64,000 nucleotides of DNA from Cynocephalus volans. Lineage: Eukaryota; Chordata; Mammalia; Dermoptera; Cynocephalidae. Position 1 is the first letter of the stretch, and every line of letters begins with the position of its first letter. The notes below the pieces were generated by a model, which saw only the letters and a list, made by a program, of their open reading frames with translations, was not told where the DNA came from and did not search any database. Where the stretch lies: contig NC_084465.1 in the NCBI RefSeq assembly GCF_027409185.1, positions 26,143,864 to 26,207,863 on the forward strand, in the 5' to 3' direction. The position numbers and the translations under genes were made by a program. This document shows, one piece after another, positions 1 through 47,640 of this stretch.

Positions 1-355
1 CAGGGCCTTTCCCTGACATGATGATTTCCCAGATTCCTTTGACTCTGAGCTGTTTTTCTCCTCTTAATACTTGCTGGTGATGGGTGGTGTTCACTTTCAC
101 TCTCCTTCCATGAGGAGGCTCCTGAGTTAGATTCTTCACTGTCACACTCAGTAGTATCACTGTCGTGTTGTATCCGATTCACCTGGTTCAATTGAGAATG
201 ACACCTAGATCGTCTTTGTTCCAGACAGGCATTGACCAAGGCCACTTCTGAGTCCGTTACAGGGGTAAGTTGGCTCTGCTTTGGTTTCTTCATCATTTGT
301 GAAGAGTCCCAGGCATCATCATTGCTTTGCCATTTATAGGAAGTATCTTTGCTTG
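1..355 (-). CDS. SSMEM1: SSMEM1 coding exon 3 (partial)
   Basis: Starts after a TTATTAG acceptor (AG at 357-356) with the CA of a split Ala codon, then SKDTSYKWQSNDDAWDSS. It stays open to the window edge, about 118 residues, giving the Ser/Glu/Gln-rich cytoplasmic tail and a basic SIKRRK segment. The true end and the 3' UTR lie to the left of the window. Confidence 0.9.
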
Positions 356-3300
356 CTAATAACCAAAAAACAAATTAACAATTTAGGCACATTGATGGTT
401 GCTATAACTTCACATTGCCTAAGAAAGCCCATGGCACATGTGGGCTCATTATTAGTGATCAGTGGTCAAGCCACCACTTTTCCCTAGTCATTTGCAAGTG
501 TTAGCAGCTAACTGCATTTTCCAGTAGCATGCCCCATGTCCTACAGACCAGAGGGGTCAGACGCTTGACATATCACTTTTGATGTTTTACAGACCCCAAA
601 TATAAGATCAAGACACTTTTTTTCCTTTGCTTTGAAGTTTTAAAGATTCGAGTGTGTACACGAATGTGATTTGGGTAGCAGGAACTGAAAAGCATCTTCT
701 CCTTATGCAGTGGTGTGCTGGAGTTGACTTGCACCAGCTTATAAGAGCTGGACAAACTTTCAGGAATGCAATGAGATGGTTAAACACAGCCATTATTAAA
801 AATTAAATCAAGCTGGTTCAAAGGTAATGAGTTATCTCAATTGACTGTTCATGGTCAGTTACAGACTGAACTCATTCTACTCTTCTCCCTATTCTCACTA
901 CTGCACTTGACTAGTCTTAAAAAAAAATTAAATTACACAAACTTACAATGAGATCAATTTACTAAGAATAAAGGTAATAAGTATTTGAAACCCATCACTT
1001 CCTAATTATCTTACTACACATATGCTGTTAACATTATTTACGTCTATTGTATCTGGATGTCAACAACACTATGTGAGGGTGTGCTCCTGTGCATCTCTTC
1101 CCAACTCCTTGTTCACTGGTACCATGTCAGTAGCTTGAAACCAGCTCTGGTGGGAATATTTATACCATGGAAATAAGCAAACACTACACATCAGGGCTTG
1201 ATGTATGTTGGTGTTGATTGCCTAGGCTTAGGAAAGTGATGGAGAATATGTTAGTAATGCAGATTATATTTTATGGTCATGCCTGTAGCTACCACATTGT
1301 GAATAGCACCAAAAATGAGAAAATATTCTTCCAGTATTCTAAAACTAATCTCTGTTTCAGCAAAGAAGTTCACTCATATCATTGACAACCAAGTTAAGTT
1401 CCAGCATACATCTTCTGTTTCACTTTCACCTACTCTTTAACATAGAGGAAAACAACATTTATGCTGGAACTACACTTGTTCGTCAACTGTAGCCAGGGAT
1501 TGGCTAAGGATGCAAGGGTCTGCCAAAAATCAAGGAGAGCATTTTGTGAGAATCAGTTGTCTATATAGAATTTACCATGAAGAGTATTGTATATTTTATT
1601 ATTTATGAATTTTGTGATATACATCCTTTACATCAGTAAGAATTTTAACAAACATATATATACACACATATATACACATTTTTTGGAGAGCCAGTTGTTA
1701 GACATTTACCAGCACATCACTGCTTATAGGTTATCAAAAAAAAAAGTCATATACAGCTCATAATCCTGTCATGGAACTAACAATGAAGGTGTGTAAAGGG
1801 CAAACCATGTGAAGGGAGAGTACTGAGGAATAAAAATAGAGCTCGAGCTCTACCTACCAGTAATTCATAGCTTCTAGTGACTGTGCTGAAGCCACTAAGC
1901 TGTCCTGCATTAGGGAACAGAAAAGCAAGGAGCCCACCCAGTGGGCCTTCACTGGTGTGGAGAGAAGCCTTACAACACTCTCGGCTGTTCACCTCTGCTG
2001 TTTGCCTTCCACACCTAGCTCATATTTTTCTCACCATAGTCCAATACCAAATGTGCATTGGCTCTCACCTTTACTTACTGAAGCACTTGTCCCACTGTCT
2101 TCATCCTTTTTATTCTTAGACATCTGTTTCAGAAATATAGATTAGTAAGAGTTATTTCAGTTAGTTGTTTTTCACTATTTACTTGTTAAAAAAACAGTAT
2201 TGCCCAAGGCCCTTTGACAAAAAGAGCAGTTAAATAAGTACTTATTGAGTCCCTGTTATAGTGATCCTATAGTAGGATCGTGCTTTGATAGCAGAATCTA
2301 CCAAAATGTTTTGAACCAAGCAAAACAAAACAAAGAATTTCAACAAAGATAGATAAGGAGCTATAGGTTATAAAGTTTTCCTGTACCTATTTACATTACA
2401 GAGAAATATTTTTAAACATATTTGATAGTACTTGCATTAGTTTCAAATTAGTTTCTTAAGGACACTTGATCAGGTCACATTATTGATAGTTCTTTAGGAT
2501 GTCTAATAAGAGACATTTACATGCACAAATATCTTTACCTGAATTCATGAATTTAATAATTCTTTAATCCTTCAGAACATTTCCTCCAAAATGGAACCAT
2601 AACATATTGTCGGTGAATATACCAGAAGAAATGGATTTCTCTGAACGGTTCCAATTTCAAATATTCTGCACCAATACTCCACAAATATATTTGTCTCATT
2701 TTTCAGATTAGTGTCTCACTTTCTAAGTGGTTTTTACCAAAAGATACAAATATAAAGCAAGTCTTTCAGAATGTATCAAAAACTTCAGAAATATTAATAC
2801 CTTTCACACACAATTCTTCTGGGAATCTATCACCGGGAAATAACCCCCAAAAGAGAGAAAGTTTTGTGCACAGAAATATTTATTACAGTGTAACTGGGAT
2901 AATATAAAATTCAAAATTCAAAAGTAGGGAATGGTTAAGTAAATCGTGGCATAATCATACCATACATAGTAGTAAACATTATGATAAAAGTATGTAATAA
3001 CATGAAGAAATAAGTATGTTATAATATTGGGTTAAAAATCAAGACAGATTTGTACATGCAGTGTAATCACAAGTTGGCTGAAAATATAAAAAGAAGAAAG
3101 ACTTTAAGGAATGTACACAAATGGTAGCAATGATTGGCTTTATGTTGTGAAACAGTAATTTTTTTCCTTCTAATCTTTTCAGATTGTCTGCAATTAGAAA
3201 AAAAATGAATTTATGTAGAAAGCCAAACTTCCTTTGGGTTGAAAAGTGCCATATTTGGGTATTTGTACCTCCACTCTAAGATCCTTGACCCATTCCTTTC

Positions 3301-6147
3301 TTAATATCTGATCTCTACAACAGCAGACAAGTATGAGGTACTTCTTTGCTTTTTGGGTTACCCCAGTCATTCCTGAAAACCTTGAGAGGGGAGTCTTCTT
3401 TTAGGATGCCTCTTTTTAAAAAAAAATGCTTGGGTAGGGGCCTTAAATAGTTTAAATTTAATATGTATGGAGAGGATTATTAAAATATTGGAAGTTTGTA
3501 AACCTAAAAGTTAATGGTAGTTGGTTATTTCTACATAACCTGGAGTGATTTTTATTTCATTTTTGTCTACTTTCCCATAATTTCCACATTTTTTATAAAG
3601 CATACTTTTGTAATGGAGGGTGGAAGGTATTTAAAAACACTTATCAGGTTTATATCATTTATATCATTTCCACAGAAGGCTTCTACATCTGATGTCAAAT
3701 CAAAATATAACCACAAAATCAAAGAAATATTTTGCATTAAGCTAAGTGGAATCATATGAACTGTGGTTACAAAAAGCATTTTATTGACTGTCTTTGTGTG
3801 TGACTTAGTGAGTGAAAACAGCAGCAGTGCCTGCCCTGAGGGGCAGGGTAGAAAATGTGGGCTGTGGCTGTGCCTTTCTGCCACTAACCAACTCTGTGAT
3901 CTTACCAAGCCACTTAATGTCTCCTAAGCTCAGTTTCCACATTTGCAAAATAAAAAGTTTGGACCAGTATTGTCCAGAAAAGTACCAGCACTAGCAATCT
4001 GAATAAACACTAAACAAATATATGAACTAAAGCAAAAGGGCAAATGGGTCTTAAAAAGTGGCAAATCCAGAGGAAATCCGTGTGCTTCATGTTGCAGGAT
4101 AATTACCACCACATTTCCATCGTGCTTTAACCATTACTTCAAGGTTTGTAAATAAAGGCTCATAGTTCAGCAGAGAAAATGAAGAAGTTCAAAGTGAAGG
4201 AAAAATTCCATCCCCCTTGACTAACTCTCATATGGTTCTCAGATTTCAAATCTGGGACCCTTCAGAAGAAGCAGTCCAGCCGACTGTAGCTGCCATGAGA
4301 GTATAAAGTGAAAGACGAAACCTCTAAGATAATTAAGGTTTTAATCAGCACTGAATAGATTTAATTCAACATTTCAAACTATGCTTTGAAGCAAACAAAC
4401 AATATGGCAGGAAATCTGAGTCTATTACCCTTCTGTCACTAACCACTTATGTGACATTAGACAAGTCATTTAATTTCCTTGGACAAGTCATTTAATTTTT
4501 CCATGGGCTTTATCAATACAAAAAAAGTGTGTGGCGGGGTGGAGGTTGGTGGGGGGTAATGATATCTTACTTGCCTACAGCTCTTTTTTTTTTTTTTTCT
4601 TGGAGACTGGCTGGTATTACTTGCCTGCAAATAGGAGGCTGGACCACATGCTCTCTCTTGAGGTCCTTGACAATCAGAGCTCTATGACTCCAAAGAGCTG
4701 ATGCAAGCAAGGGAGCAGAGGAATAGATTAGACCTCTAAAGTTGTCTTCATGATGAAATTGCCAGTGATCAATTTCAATTTTTTGTTAATTTTTTAAAGT
4801 AGCTTTTCTTGCCAGGCTAGACAAATTCAATATACTTAGCTAGGGAGTCTAAGACACATATAAGCTATCGCTATTCTAAATCTCCTTTTGGCAAAGTAGT
4901 TATCTTAAGATTTAGACTTTAGATGAAATTTCTTCTTGGCCAGGAGGTGGGGGTGGGGGTGGGATTCTTTGATTATTATAATGGAATCCAGCTGGCATAG
5001 ACATAACGAACCTTCTCCTCTCTACCCAGAGCTAATATAGCACTCAGTCTAGCTGATTATTGCCAGCCCAGGGCTCTGGCTATAATGCTAAATCATGGTG
5101 GTTTGACTCATCATTGGCCTGGTATCAATGGCCAGCAAGAATTTCACATCAGTGATTTATTAGAGCTTGGTTACTCATAGCACATTGGGGCATCACAGTC
5201 CTGATAAAGTGGACTATCTCATTCCTAAAAGGATGGCATTTTCTTCTGCTAGTACGTGGTCAAGAGTGGTGACTTTAGTTCTGTTTAGTTTAGTCCTGCT
5301 TCTTATTCTATGCAGAAAGTATGTTGCCTGGTTCTAAGAACCCCCAAATCCTGTAACATATATCTTATCAATATGACAACTTCTGGGTCTGCAATTAGAA
5401 TTACATGGCTACAAAGTGAATTTAGAAGTCATTAACCAATAAGAAATTTTATCCCAGCATTACATAGCATATGGACAAACTACAAACAGCCTAAATATTT
5501 CAAAATTGCAGAATTTTTACAGTGCAACTACAGACAGAAAATTATACAGTCATTAACAGTTCTGCTGAGGGAATATAATTTAGGGAAGTGTTTAAAATAT
5601 ATTATTAAGTTTAAAAAAAGGATATGAAAATATATACAACGTAATGCCAACCATGTAAGATTAAAGATAGAGGGATGGAGAGAGATATATTGGCATACAG
5701 AAAAAGAAAAAAAAGCTAGAAGTACATACTCTAAAATGTTAACAGTAACAGTTCAACTCTGGGAAATAGGATAGCAATAGTTTAAAATTTTCTTCTTCAT
5801 CTTTTTCTAAATTCTTGGATTCTCTAGAATGAGATTGCATTATTTTTAGAACTAAAAAACAATCTTTAAAAATGTAGTCTTATCAAAGTGAGATGAATTT
5901 ATTTTATGGAAAATCCCCTAGTATACAGTAAACATATTATTTAAAATGATAAAGGATATCCTACCAAGACAGAAGTCCGAGAGAATATCATCAGGACCAA
6001 TATGATGATAAAATACCAAAGCAGGAAGCTCCCTATTGTCCCACAAGAGTCATCCTTGCAACATTCATAATCCTGATTCGGAATGGTAAAACTTAAAGGT
6101 ATGGGGGGAGGATCCATCTCCCAGAATAAGGAAAAAAGGTCTCCCAT
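1..6147 (-). CDS. SSMEM1: SSMEM1, serine-rich single-pass membrane protein 1 (3 coding exons, 3' end cut by window)
   Basis: Three minus-strand exons join in frame: 6147-5965, 2123-2069 and 355-1. The conceptual protein starts MGDLFSLFWEMDPPP and has a short extracellular or lumenal N-terminus containing CCKDDSC. One hydrophobic segment follows at about residues 38-56 (IGSFLLWYFIIILVLMIFS). After it comes a hydrophilic tail rich in Ser, Glu and Gln (for example DSDTTE and SSWKESESEHH). This matches human SSMEM1 as I remember it, about 244 residues, so roughly the last 45 residues lie beyond position 1. The start codon has A at -3 and G at +4. The molecular function is not established; as I recall the human gene is expressed mainly in testis. 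No frameshift or internal stop is seen. It is divergent from TMEM209, the human arrangement. Confidence 0.93.
356..2068. other. SSMEM1 intron 2, mostly unremarkable
   Basis: AT-rich intronic sequence with a short AT/CA-type simple repeat near 1653-1680. No RNA gene, other exon or clear mobile element was recognised. Confidence 0.6.
2069..2123 (-). CDS. SSMEM1: SSMEM1 coding exon 2 (55 bp)
   Basis: A small exon between a CAG acceptor (2126-2124) and a GTGAG donor (from 2068). It reads MSKNKKDEDSGTSASVSK plus one base of the next codon (phase 1). It lines up with the human MSEDKKDEGSGTS segment as I remember it. It joins exon 1 in frame, and joins exon 3 to form a split GCA codon. Confidence 0.88.
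2124..5964. other. SSMEM1 intron 1 with old repeats
   Basis: Contains LINE-like AT-rich sequence at about 2820-3205 and 5430-5870, MIR-type remnants at about 3870-3970 and 4420-4500, and a homopolymer T tract at 4586-4599. The stretch 4980-5230 resembles no repeat I recognise. No other exon was found. Confidence 0.55.
5965..6147 (-). CDS. SSMEM1: SSMEM1 coding exon 1
   Basis: Codes residues 1-61, including the transmembrane helix at about 38-56. It ends in TCT GTC TTG followed by a GTAGGA donor at 5964, phase 0. The open frame that continues to 5941 beyond the donor is intron readthrough. Confidence 0.93.
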
Positions 6148-6521
6148 GATGGCTTCTTGCTTAGAAAATAAAACAAGCTCAGAGGGATGAAGATGACTGC
6201 AGACTATTTTACTTTATGACAACTTCCTTGGCAACCTATTATGACACGCACTTCAACAACAGTTATAGGAACTGACAAAGGTTTCTTGGATTTCTAAGTT
6301 TTTACAAGATTTATCCAAATTACTTCTGTGAAAATTTATGGTATTTTCCCCCATACCTCAAATATGATGCATTCTGCCTTGATCTTTCTGTCCTGAAACT
6401 TGTATATACCGTATTTTTGTATATTTAAATTTAAGTGTCTAAGGTTCACACCTACTTTTTTCAGTCACTTTTATATGTGTTATATACCATTGTGTATTAA
6501 CACACAGAGTTCTAATGTATT

Positions 6522-6882
6522 ACAGACTGAATTGGTTCCCCAAAATTAATATGTTGAAGTCTTCACCTCCAATTGGACTGTATTTAAATACAGAGCCTTT
6601 AAAGAGGTTAATTAAGGTTAAATGAGTTCGTAGGTGGAGCTCTAATCCAATACAACTGGTGTACTTAGGAGACACCAAGGACACAGACCCACAGAAAAAA
6701 GGGCCCTGTGAGGACACAAGAGAAGGTGGCCATCTACAAGCCAAGGAGACGGGCCTCAGGAGAAACCAACCCTAGTGATATCTTGCTCTTGAACTTTCAG
6801 CCTCCAAAACTGTGAGAAAATAAATTTCTGTTGTTTAAACTATGCTGTGATATTTGTTATGGCAGCCCTAATGTATCATACC
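6522..6882 (+). mobile_element. MaLR (MLT1-type) solo LTR
   Basis: Shows the MLT1 landmarks: TGAATTGGTTCCCCAAAA near the start, TTGAAGTC, then GCCTCCAAAACTGTGAGAAAATAAATTTCTGTTG, split here as GCCTCCAAAACTGTGAG and AATAAATTTCTGTTG, near the end with the poly(A) signal, and GTTATGGCAGCCCTAAT at the terminus. It lies upstream of SSMEM1 in the SSMEM1-TMEM209 intergenic region. Divergence is high, so the insertion is old. Subfamily is not certain. Confidence 0.8.
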
Positions 6883-7202
6883 AACTATGATTAGAGTGTA
6901 GCATTGTACCATAATGTCAACTGCCTATCAAATTTGCTCAGTAGTGTTCTTTTTTAAACCTTGAATAAATGCATAATAGCTTGTAGTTTACATTAAGAGG
7001 GAAAAATATAGATGCGCTTGTTATGAATTACATCAAATGTATACAATTTGTTCTCAGTGAAGAGTCAGACATGGGGAAGATGTACATTTTGATTGTACAC
7101 TGAACACTTTTACTTAGAACAATTTTCAAGTTAGTTCATCTCTAAATTTAAAATGAGCAAAACAACATTAATGCATAGGCAATCTAAAAATGAGTAAAAT
7201 CT

Positions 7203-7344
7203 GGGCCGAGCCCGTGGCGCACTTGGGAGAGTGCGGCCCTGGGAGCGCGGTGACGCTCCCGCCGCGGGTTCAGATCCTATATAGGAATGGTCGGTGTACT
7301 CACTGGCTGAGTACCGGTCACGAAAAAGACAAAAAAAAAAAAAA
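7203..7344 (+). mobile_element. tRNA-derived SINE (CYN-like) with target-site duplication
   Basis: Starts GGGCCGAGCCCGTGGCGCAC, has a B-box-like GCGGGTTCAGATCCTATATA and ends CGGTCACGAAAAAGAC plus an A tail. It is flanked by perfect 11-bp repeats GAGTAAAATCT at 7192-7202 and 7345-7355. This subfamily has a GC-rich body and a GACAAAAA tail, and also occurs at 25147 and 52677. Confidence 0.88.
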
Positions 7345-7537
7345 GAGTAAAATCTCACTTAAAAAAAAAATCTGTTAGGTCTTTAAGCGCACAGCACACC
7401 TGAAGATCTTCATTAATATGCAATACCACAAGGAAACTTCATTTTCTTCTATTTTTATAGCACCATTTTAGGAAAAATTTTGGTAATACATGATGTAACA
7501 ATCCACTAGCTTATTGTGACATGGCTTAATGTTTTTA

Positions 7538-7830
7538 TTATGGGGCACACTCCGTAGACGGAACAGGTCCCCAAGCCTTGCTCGTCCTGGCTGTTGGCAG
7601 TCTACCTCAGACAGGTCGCCTCCTCCAGGAAGTCGGCCAGGAGCGGGGCTGGTCTGGACACGCCTGGGGCTCACTGCGACCACCTCACCTGCCCCCTAGT
7701 GCACCTGCGGGCATCCCCCAGGCCGAGCTCCTCGGGGCAGCAAGCGGGCAGCTCTCATTTTCTATGTCCCCGCGCCTGGCTCAGTGGCACACGATAGGCG
7801 TTTTTATTTGTTAAATAAAATCAAACTCAA
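7538..7830 (+). repeat. L2-like fragment, GC-rich
   Basis: Ends in CCTGGCTCAGTGGCACACGA, TAGGCG and TTTGTTAAATAAA, which resembles the L2 3' end in plus orientation. The GC-rich part before it is less certain. It is not annotated as a gene; open frames here have no recognised product. Confidence 0.4.
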
Positions 7831-8017
7831 CCCCCTGATGAACCTTTTCCTCACGAATACCAGTTCTTGCAAAGAATATGCAGGAAAACTAAAGTAATTT
7901 TTTATTTAAACCTCAAAACCACTGTCAACTTCAATAAAACAAATTTTGGTGTTTCTTTTTTTGTTTGTTATTGCTGCAGTCTTACTACATGGATATTTAA
8001 GAATTTACATCGAGTCA

Positions 8018-8085
8018 GAACTCGATATATATATCATATACATATATATCATATACATATATATCATAATGTGTATGATATATAT
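8018..8085. repeat. AT-rich simple repeat
   Basis: Imperfect repeats of ATATATATCATATAC and similar units. Low complexity. Confidence 0.85.
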
Positions 8086-8532
8086 TTTTTAACACAAGGG
8101 AAAGAAATGCTTTGTCATTGCTGATGGTATCTGGATACATTATCACGCACTCTGGTATCCTACAATTAGCCACCCTACTTAATCTGCTTACAAATGTGAG
8201 TCCATAAATGCCCTAAGAAAGCCAAAATTGTATTAATATGTACAAAACTCATTGCACTATAGTTATTACTTTTTACTGCGGGTTCAGAAAATGGTCAGAA
8301 TCCTGATGCTCAGGTTTCTCCCCGCAGCCGAGTGACAGCCACAAACCCGAGAGCCGTTTCCCCGGCAACGCCCCGGGCCCCGTCCTTCCACCCGCTCTTC
8401 TTCTCGCGAGAAGAGAAGGCCCACTACTTCCGGTAACTGTAGACCCGGCAGCCTGTTTCCTCCGCGTTAGCGCTTGGCCTCGCGCATGTGCAGTAGGGAG
8501 TGGCGCGAGCCAGTGGCTTCCGGCTGGAGAAC

Positions 8533-44811
<36,279 letters not shown>

Positions 44812-46060
44812 TAGGTCATCAAATTTTTAAACATTTGGACTTCCGTTTCACTGAACAAGAAGTTGAACCTAAGTATCTCCAAGTACTGCGTCTTATGAAA
44901 TAAGATACATGTGTGTATGTTATAGACTCTTCAGATTTGATGAAAAATTAGCTGTTATGAAACTTCTTTGTGAAAATATGTCCTGTATCTTCTACAAGAG
45001 ACATTACCTTTGATTTTATATCACATTTCAGAAATTTCAGTCTACTATAAAACTGCAACCCTTCAGGTTTTTGTTGACCCCAAACAGTGCAATTCCACCT
45101 TAACTGAATAAGTTTGGGCCCTTTTTTATTGAAATCACAGGTGAGAACCATGCACCTGATTGTTCCACCATGAGAAGTTTTTTCAGTTATTTAGTAGTAT
45201 AAGTACCTAAAAAGAAAGAAAATTGCTAATTTGTTTTTTTCTCTATATTTCTCCAGTGTTCTGCAAATCAGCCCAAAGCCCATATTCAAAGAAATGAGAA
45301 TAACTTAAGTGATGTATTAGTCCATATGTATTTTTAAATATTATTAGAGATTTGTCAGTATTGGCGTTTAAAAAGTCTACTGTTAGATTAAATTTAGCTG
45401 GTAGAATTAAACTTCTTGGGTTTTAGTTAAGAGTCTGAGGACATCAAGAAAACCATTCACTGCTTTGGTTTTACATAGCAACTTGGTTTTACTATTCTAT
45501 AATATGGTGTTCTTTTAAGAGTTTCTTCTTTAAGAACATAGTGAGTGTTAAAATGTTTTAGATATGTTTAAAATATCTGGAGAGTGAAAAGTTGCCAAGT
45601 TTCTAAGTTTTACTTAATTTTCCATCTTTATTTTCTACATGTATATGTTGTAGCTAGCAATTGCATATATTTTCTTGATTAACATTATTAGTGACTGTTT
45701 CCATTGCCTTATGTAAACCTGGAAACAGCTAAAACCAGTATCTTTTGAATAACTTCATGTCAGTATTATATATGCATCTCATTTTGTATAATTCATAAAT
45801 TGTTTTTTAAAAAGTCGTTTCTGGTTTTTAAAAGTTGATGTCCAAAGGAAAGGAACTTCTATTTTTTAACTCCTTTTCATGCATGTTAAATATATTTGCT
45901 ATGATATTTTAGAAGAAAATATTAAACATGTTAAATATAAGAACATGTTAAAATTTAAATCTATTTCAAAAGTTATTGAAGATGTCATGGAATAACACTT
46001 GCTATGCTGTTAAACTGTACAGTTGCATATACTTTATTAAAAGCTCTCTAGAGAAAAATT
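44812..46060 (+). other. TMEM209: Probable TMEM209 3' UTR
   Basis: No clear repeat breaks the sequence after the stop. No AATAAA was found between the stop and 46.5 kb. Variant ATTAAA hexamers occur near 45918, at 46036-46041 and near 46335. The chosen end follows the middle one and is a guess; the real 3' end could be on either side. Confidence 0.4.
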
Positions 46061-46849
46061 TTAACAATGCATATGACAGAAGGTCTTTTTTTCTTCATAG
46101 CACTTCAGGTAGCTTTTAGTCCAAAAATTCGAAGCTGTAATATTTTATTTTTCAAATGACTATCAAAAAAATGCAACGTAGAGTAGATGTAAACGTAAAA
46201 AGACTAGGGATACACACTAAAAGAAAAGATGTTTTGTTGGCATACTAAATCTAGTCTCTGTTATGTATTCTGGGTAGCTTTCCTAAACTTTTCTTCACAA
46301 AGGTTTCAGCTAGTTTGTACTAAAGTGTAGCTTTTATTAAAAAAAATTTGGTGAATCAGTTTAAATTCACATTCAGGTAAATTATGGCAAATTTTTTGGT
46401 CCTTGTGTTAAAATAAGTAAATATCTACTAATATCTCTAATCATATGTTACTTTGAAGATATATGTCACAAGTTTTTCTTTTCATTGCTTGACACCTCCT
46501 TGTGGGATCAGATCCACTAATCTTTTAGATTTTGTTCACTGTATCATTTTATCCTTTTCTTCCTCTATGAATATCAACCTTTATTTAAGCCAAGACAAAT
46601 TTGTTGTAGGGGCATACTTAGGTGTTTATAACTGAGTTCCTACTGAGACATGAAAATGCTATGTTGCTTGGCTTTCTCAAACTAATACAAACTTTAAACT
46701 GATATTTTAATGGTGAAGACATGCAGCATGTAAGGTGGTACTTCCTAAACTTAGCTTTGTAATATAAATTCTTTAAATGTGGACATTCCTCAAAGGTTAG
46801 TCTTTAGTCCTCTTTCACAGTATATGCTTTTCCTTAGATATCTCATTTA

Positions 46850-47640
46850 TTCCATGACTTCATTTATCACCTCTCTGCCTTCATTCCCCAATTCATCACC
46901 AAGCATAACATCTCTCCTAAACGTCTCTCCTGAGCTCTAGTGTTACATTTCCAGTTAGCTGTCAGACATTTCCACTTGGACATCGTGCAGACTCTCTGCC
47001 TGGAACTGAATTCACCTCTGCTAAAAGCAGCTCCCACTTTGAACATCCCTTTTTCTGTTCATTGTACTACCAGTTGCCCACAGTCAAAACTCTGGTGTTA
47101 TCTTTGATTCCTTGAGGTCCCTGGCCCCCTGTCCAATCAGGCAGCAGACCTCATCCATCCTTTCCTAACAATATCTCTTGCAGCTGTCCCTTTCCATTTC
47201 TGCCACCACTGTGCTCATTTATAACTTTATCAACTCACACAGGACTACTGCAACATCCTAATTAATCTCACAGCCTCCTAATTGTTGCCATGCTTCCAGA
47301 TTTTCCAATTCATCAGGCACATTCTCTTCAAATTCATCTTCTTAAAACACCTGTTTGATCATTTCCTTCCTCTGATAAATTCCTTAGCCTGACATTTACA
47401 GCCCTCCACAATCTGGCCCCAACTTGGCCTTATGCACCCAAACCCTTGGCTCCAGCCAGTGCAGGCTGCTCACTGCTTGCTGGTTTCTCTCCATGCTACC
47501 TCTTGCTCATCCTGATCACTCTCTGGGGATGTCCCCTCCCATTCTACACTCATCCCCTGCCTTGAGACTTCACTCTAATTAAACCTACTATTTGGACCTG
47601 GTCTCACAGAGTGATTAGATCTGTGCCCCTTCTCTGGCAC
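46850..47640 (+). repeat. L2 element fragment
   Basis: CTGCAACATCCTAATTAATC, ATTTACAGCCCTCCACAATC and TGGCCCCAACTTGGCC are typical of L2 ORF2 and 3' regions on the plus strand. It lies about 2 kb after TMEM209. Confidence 0.7.
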
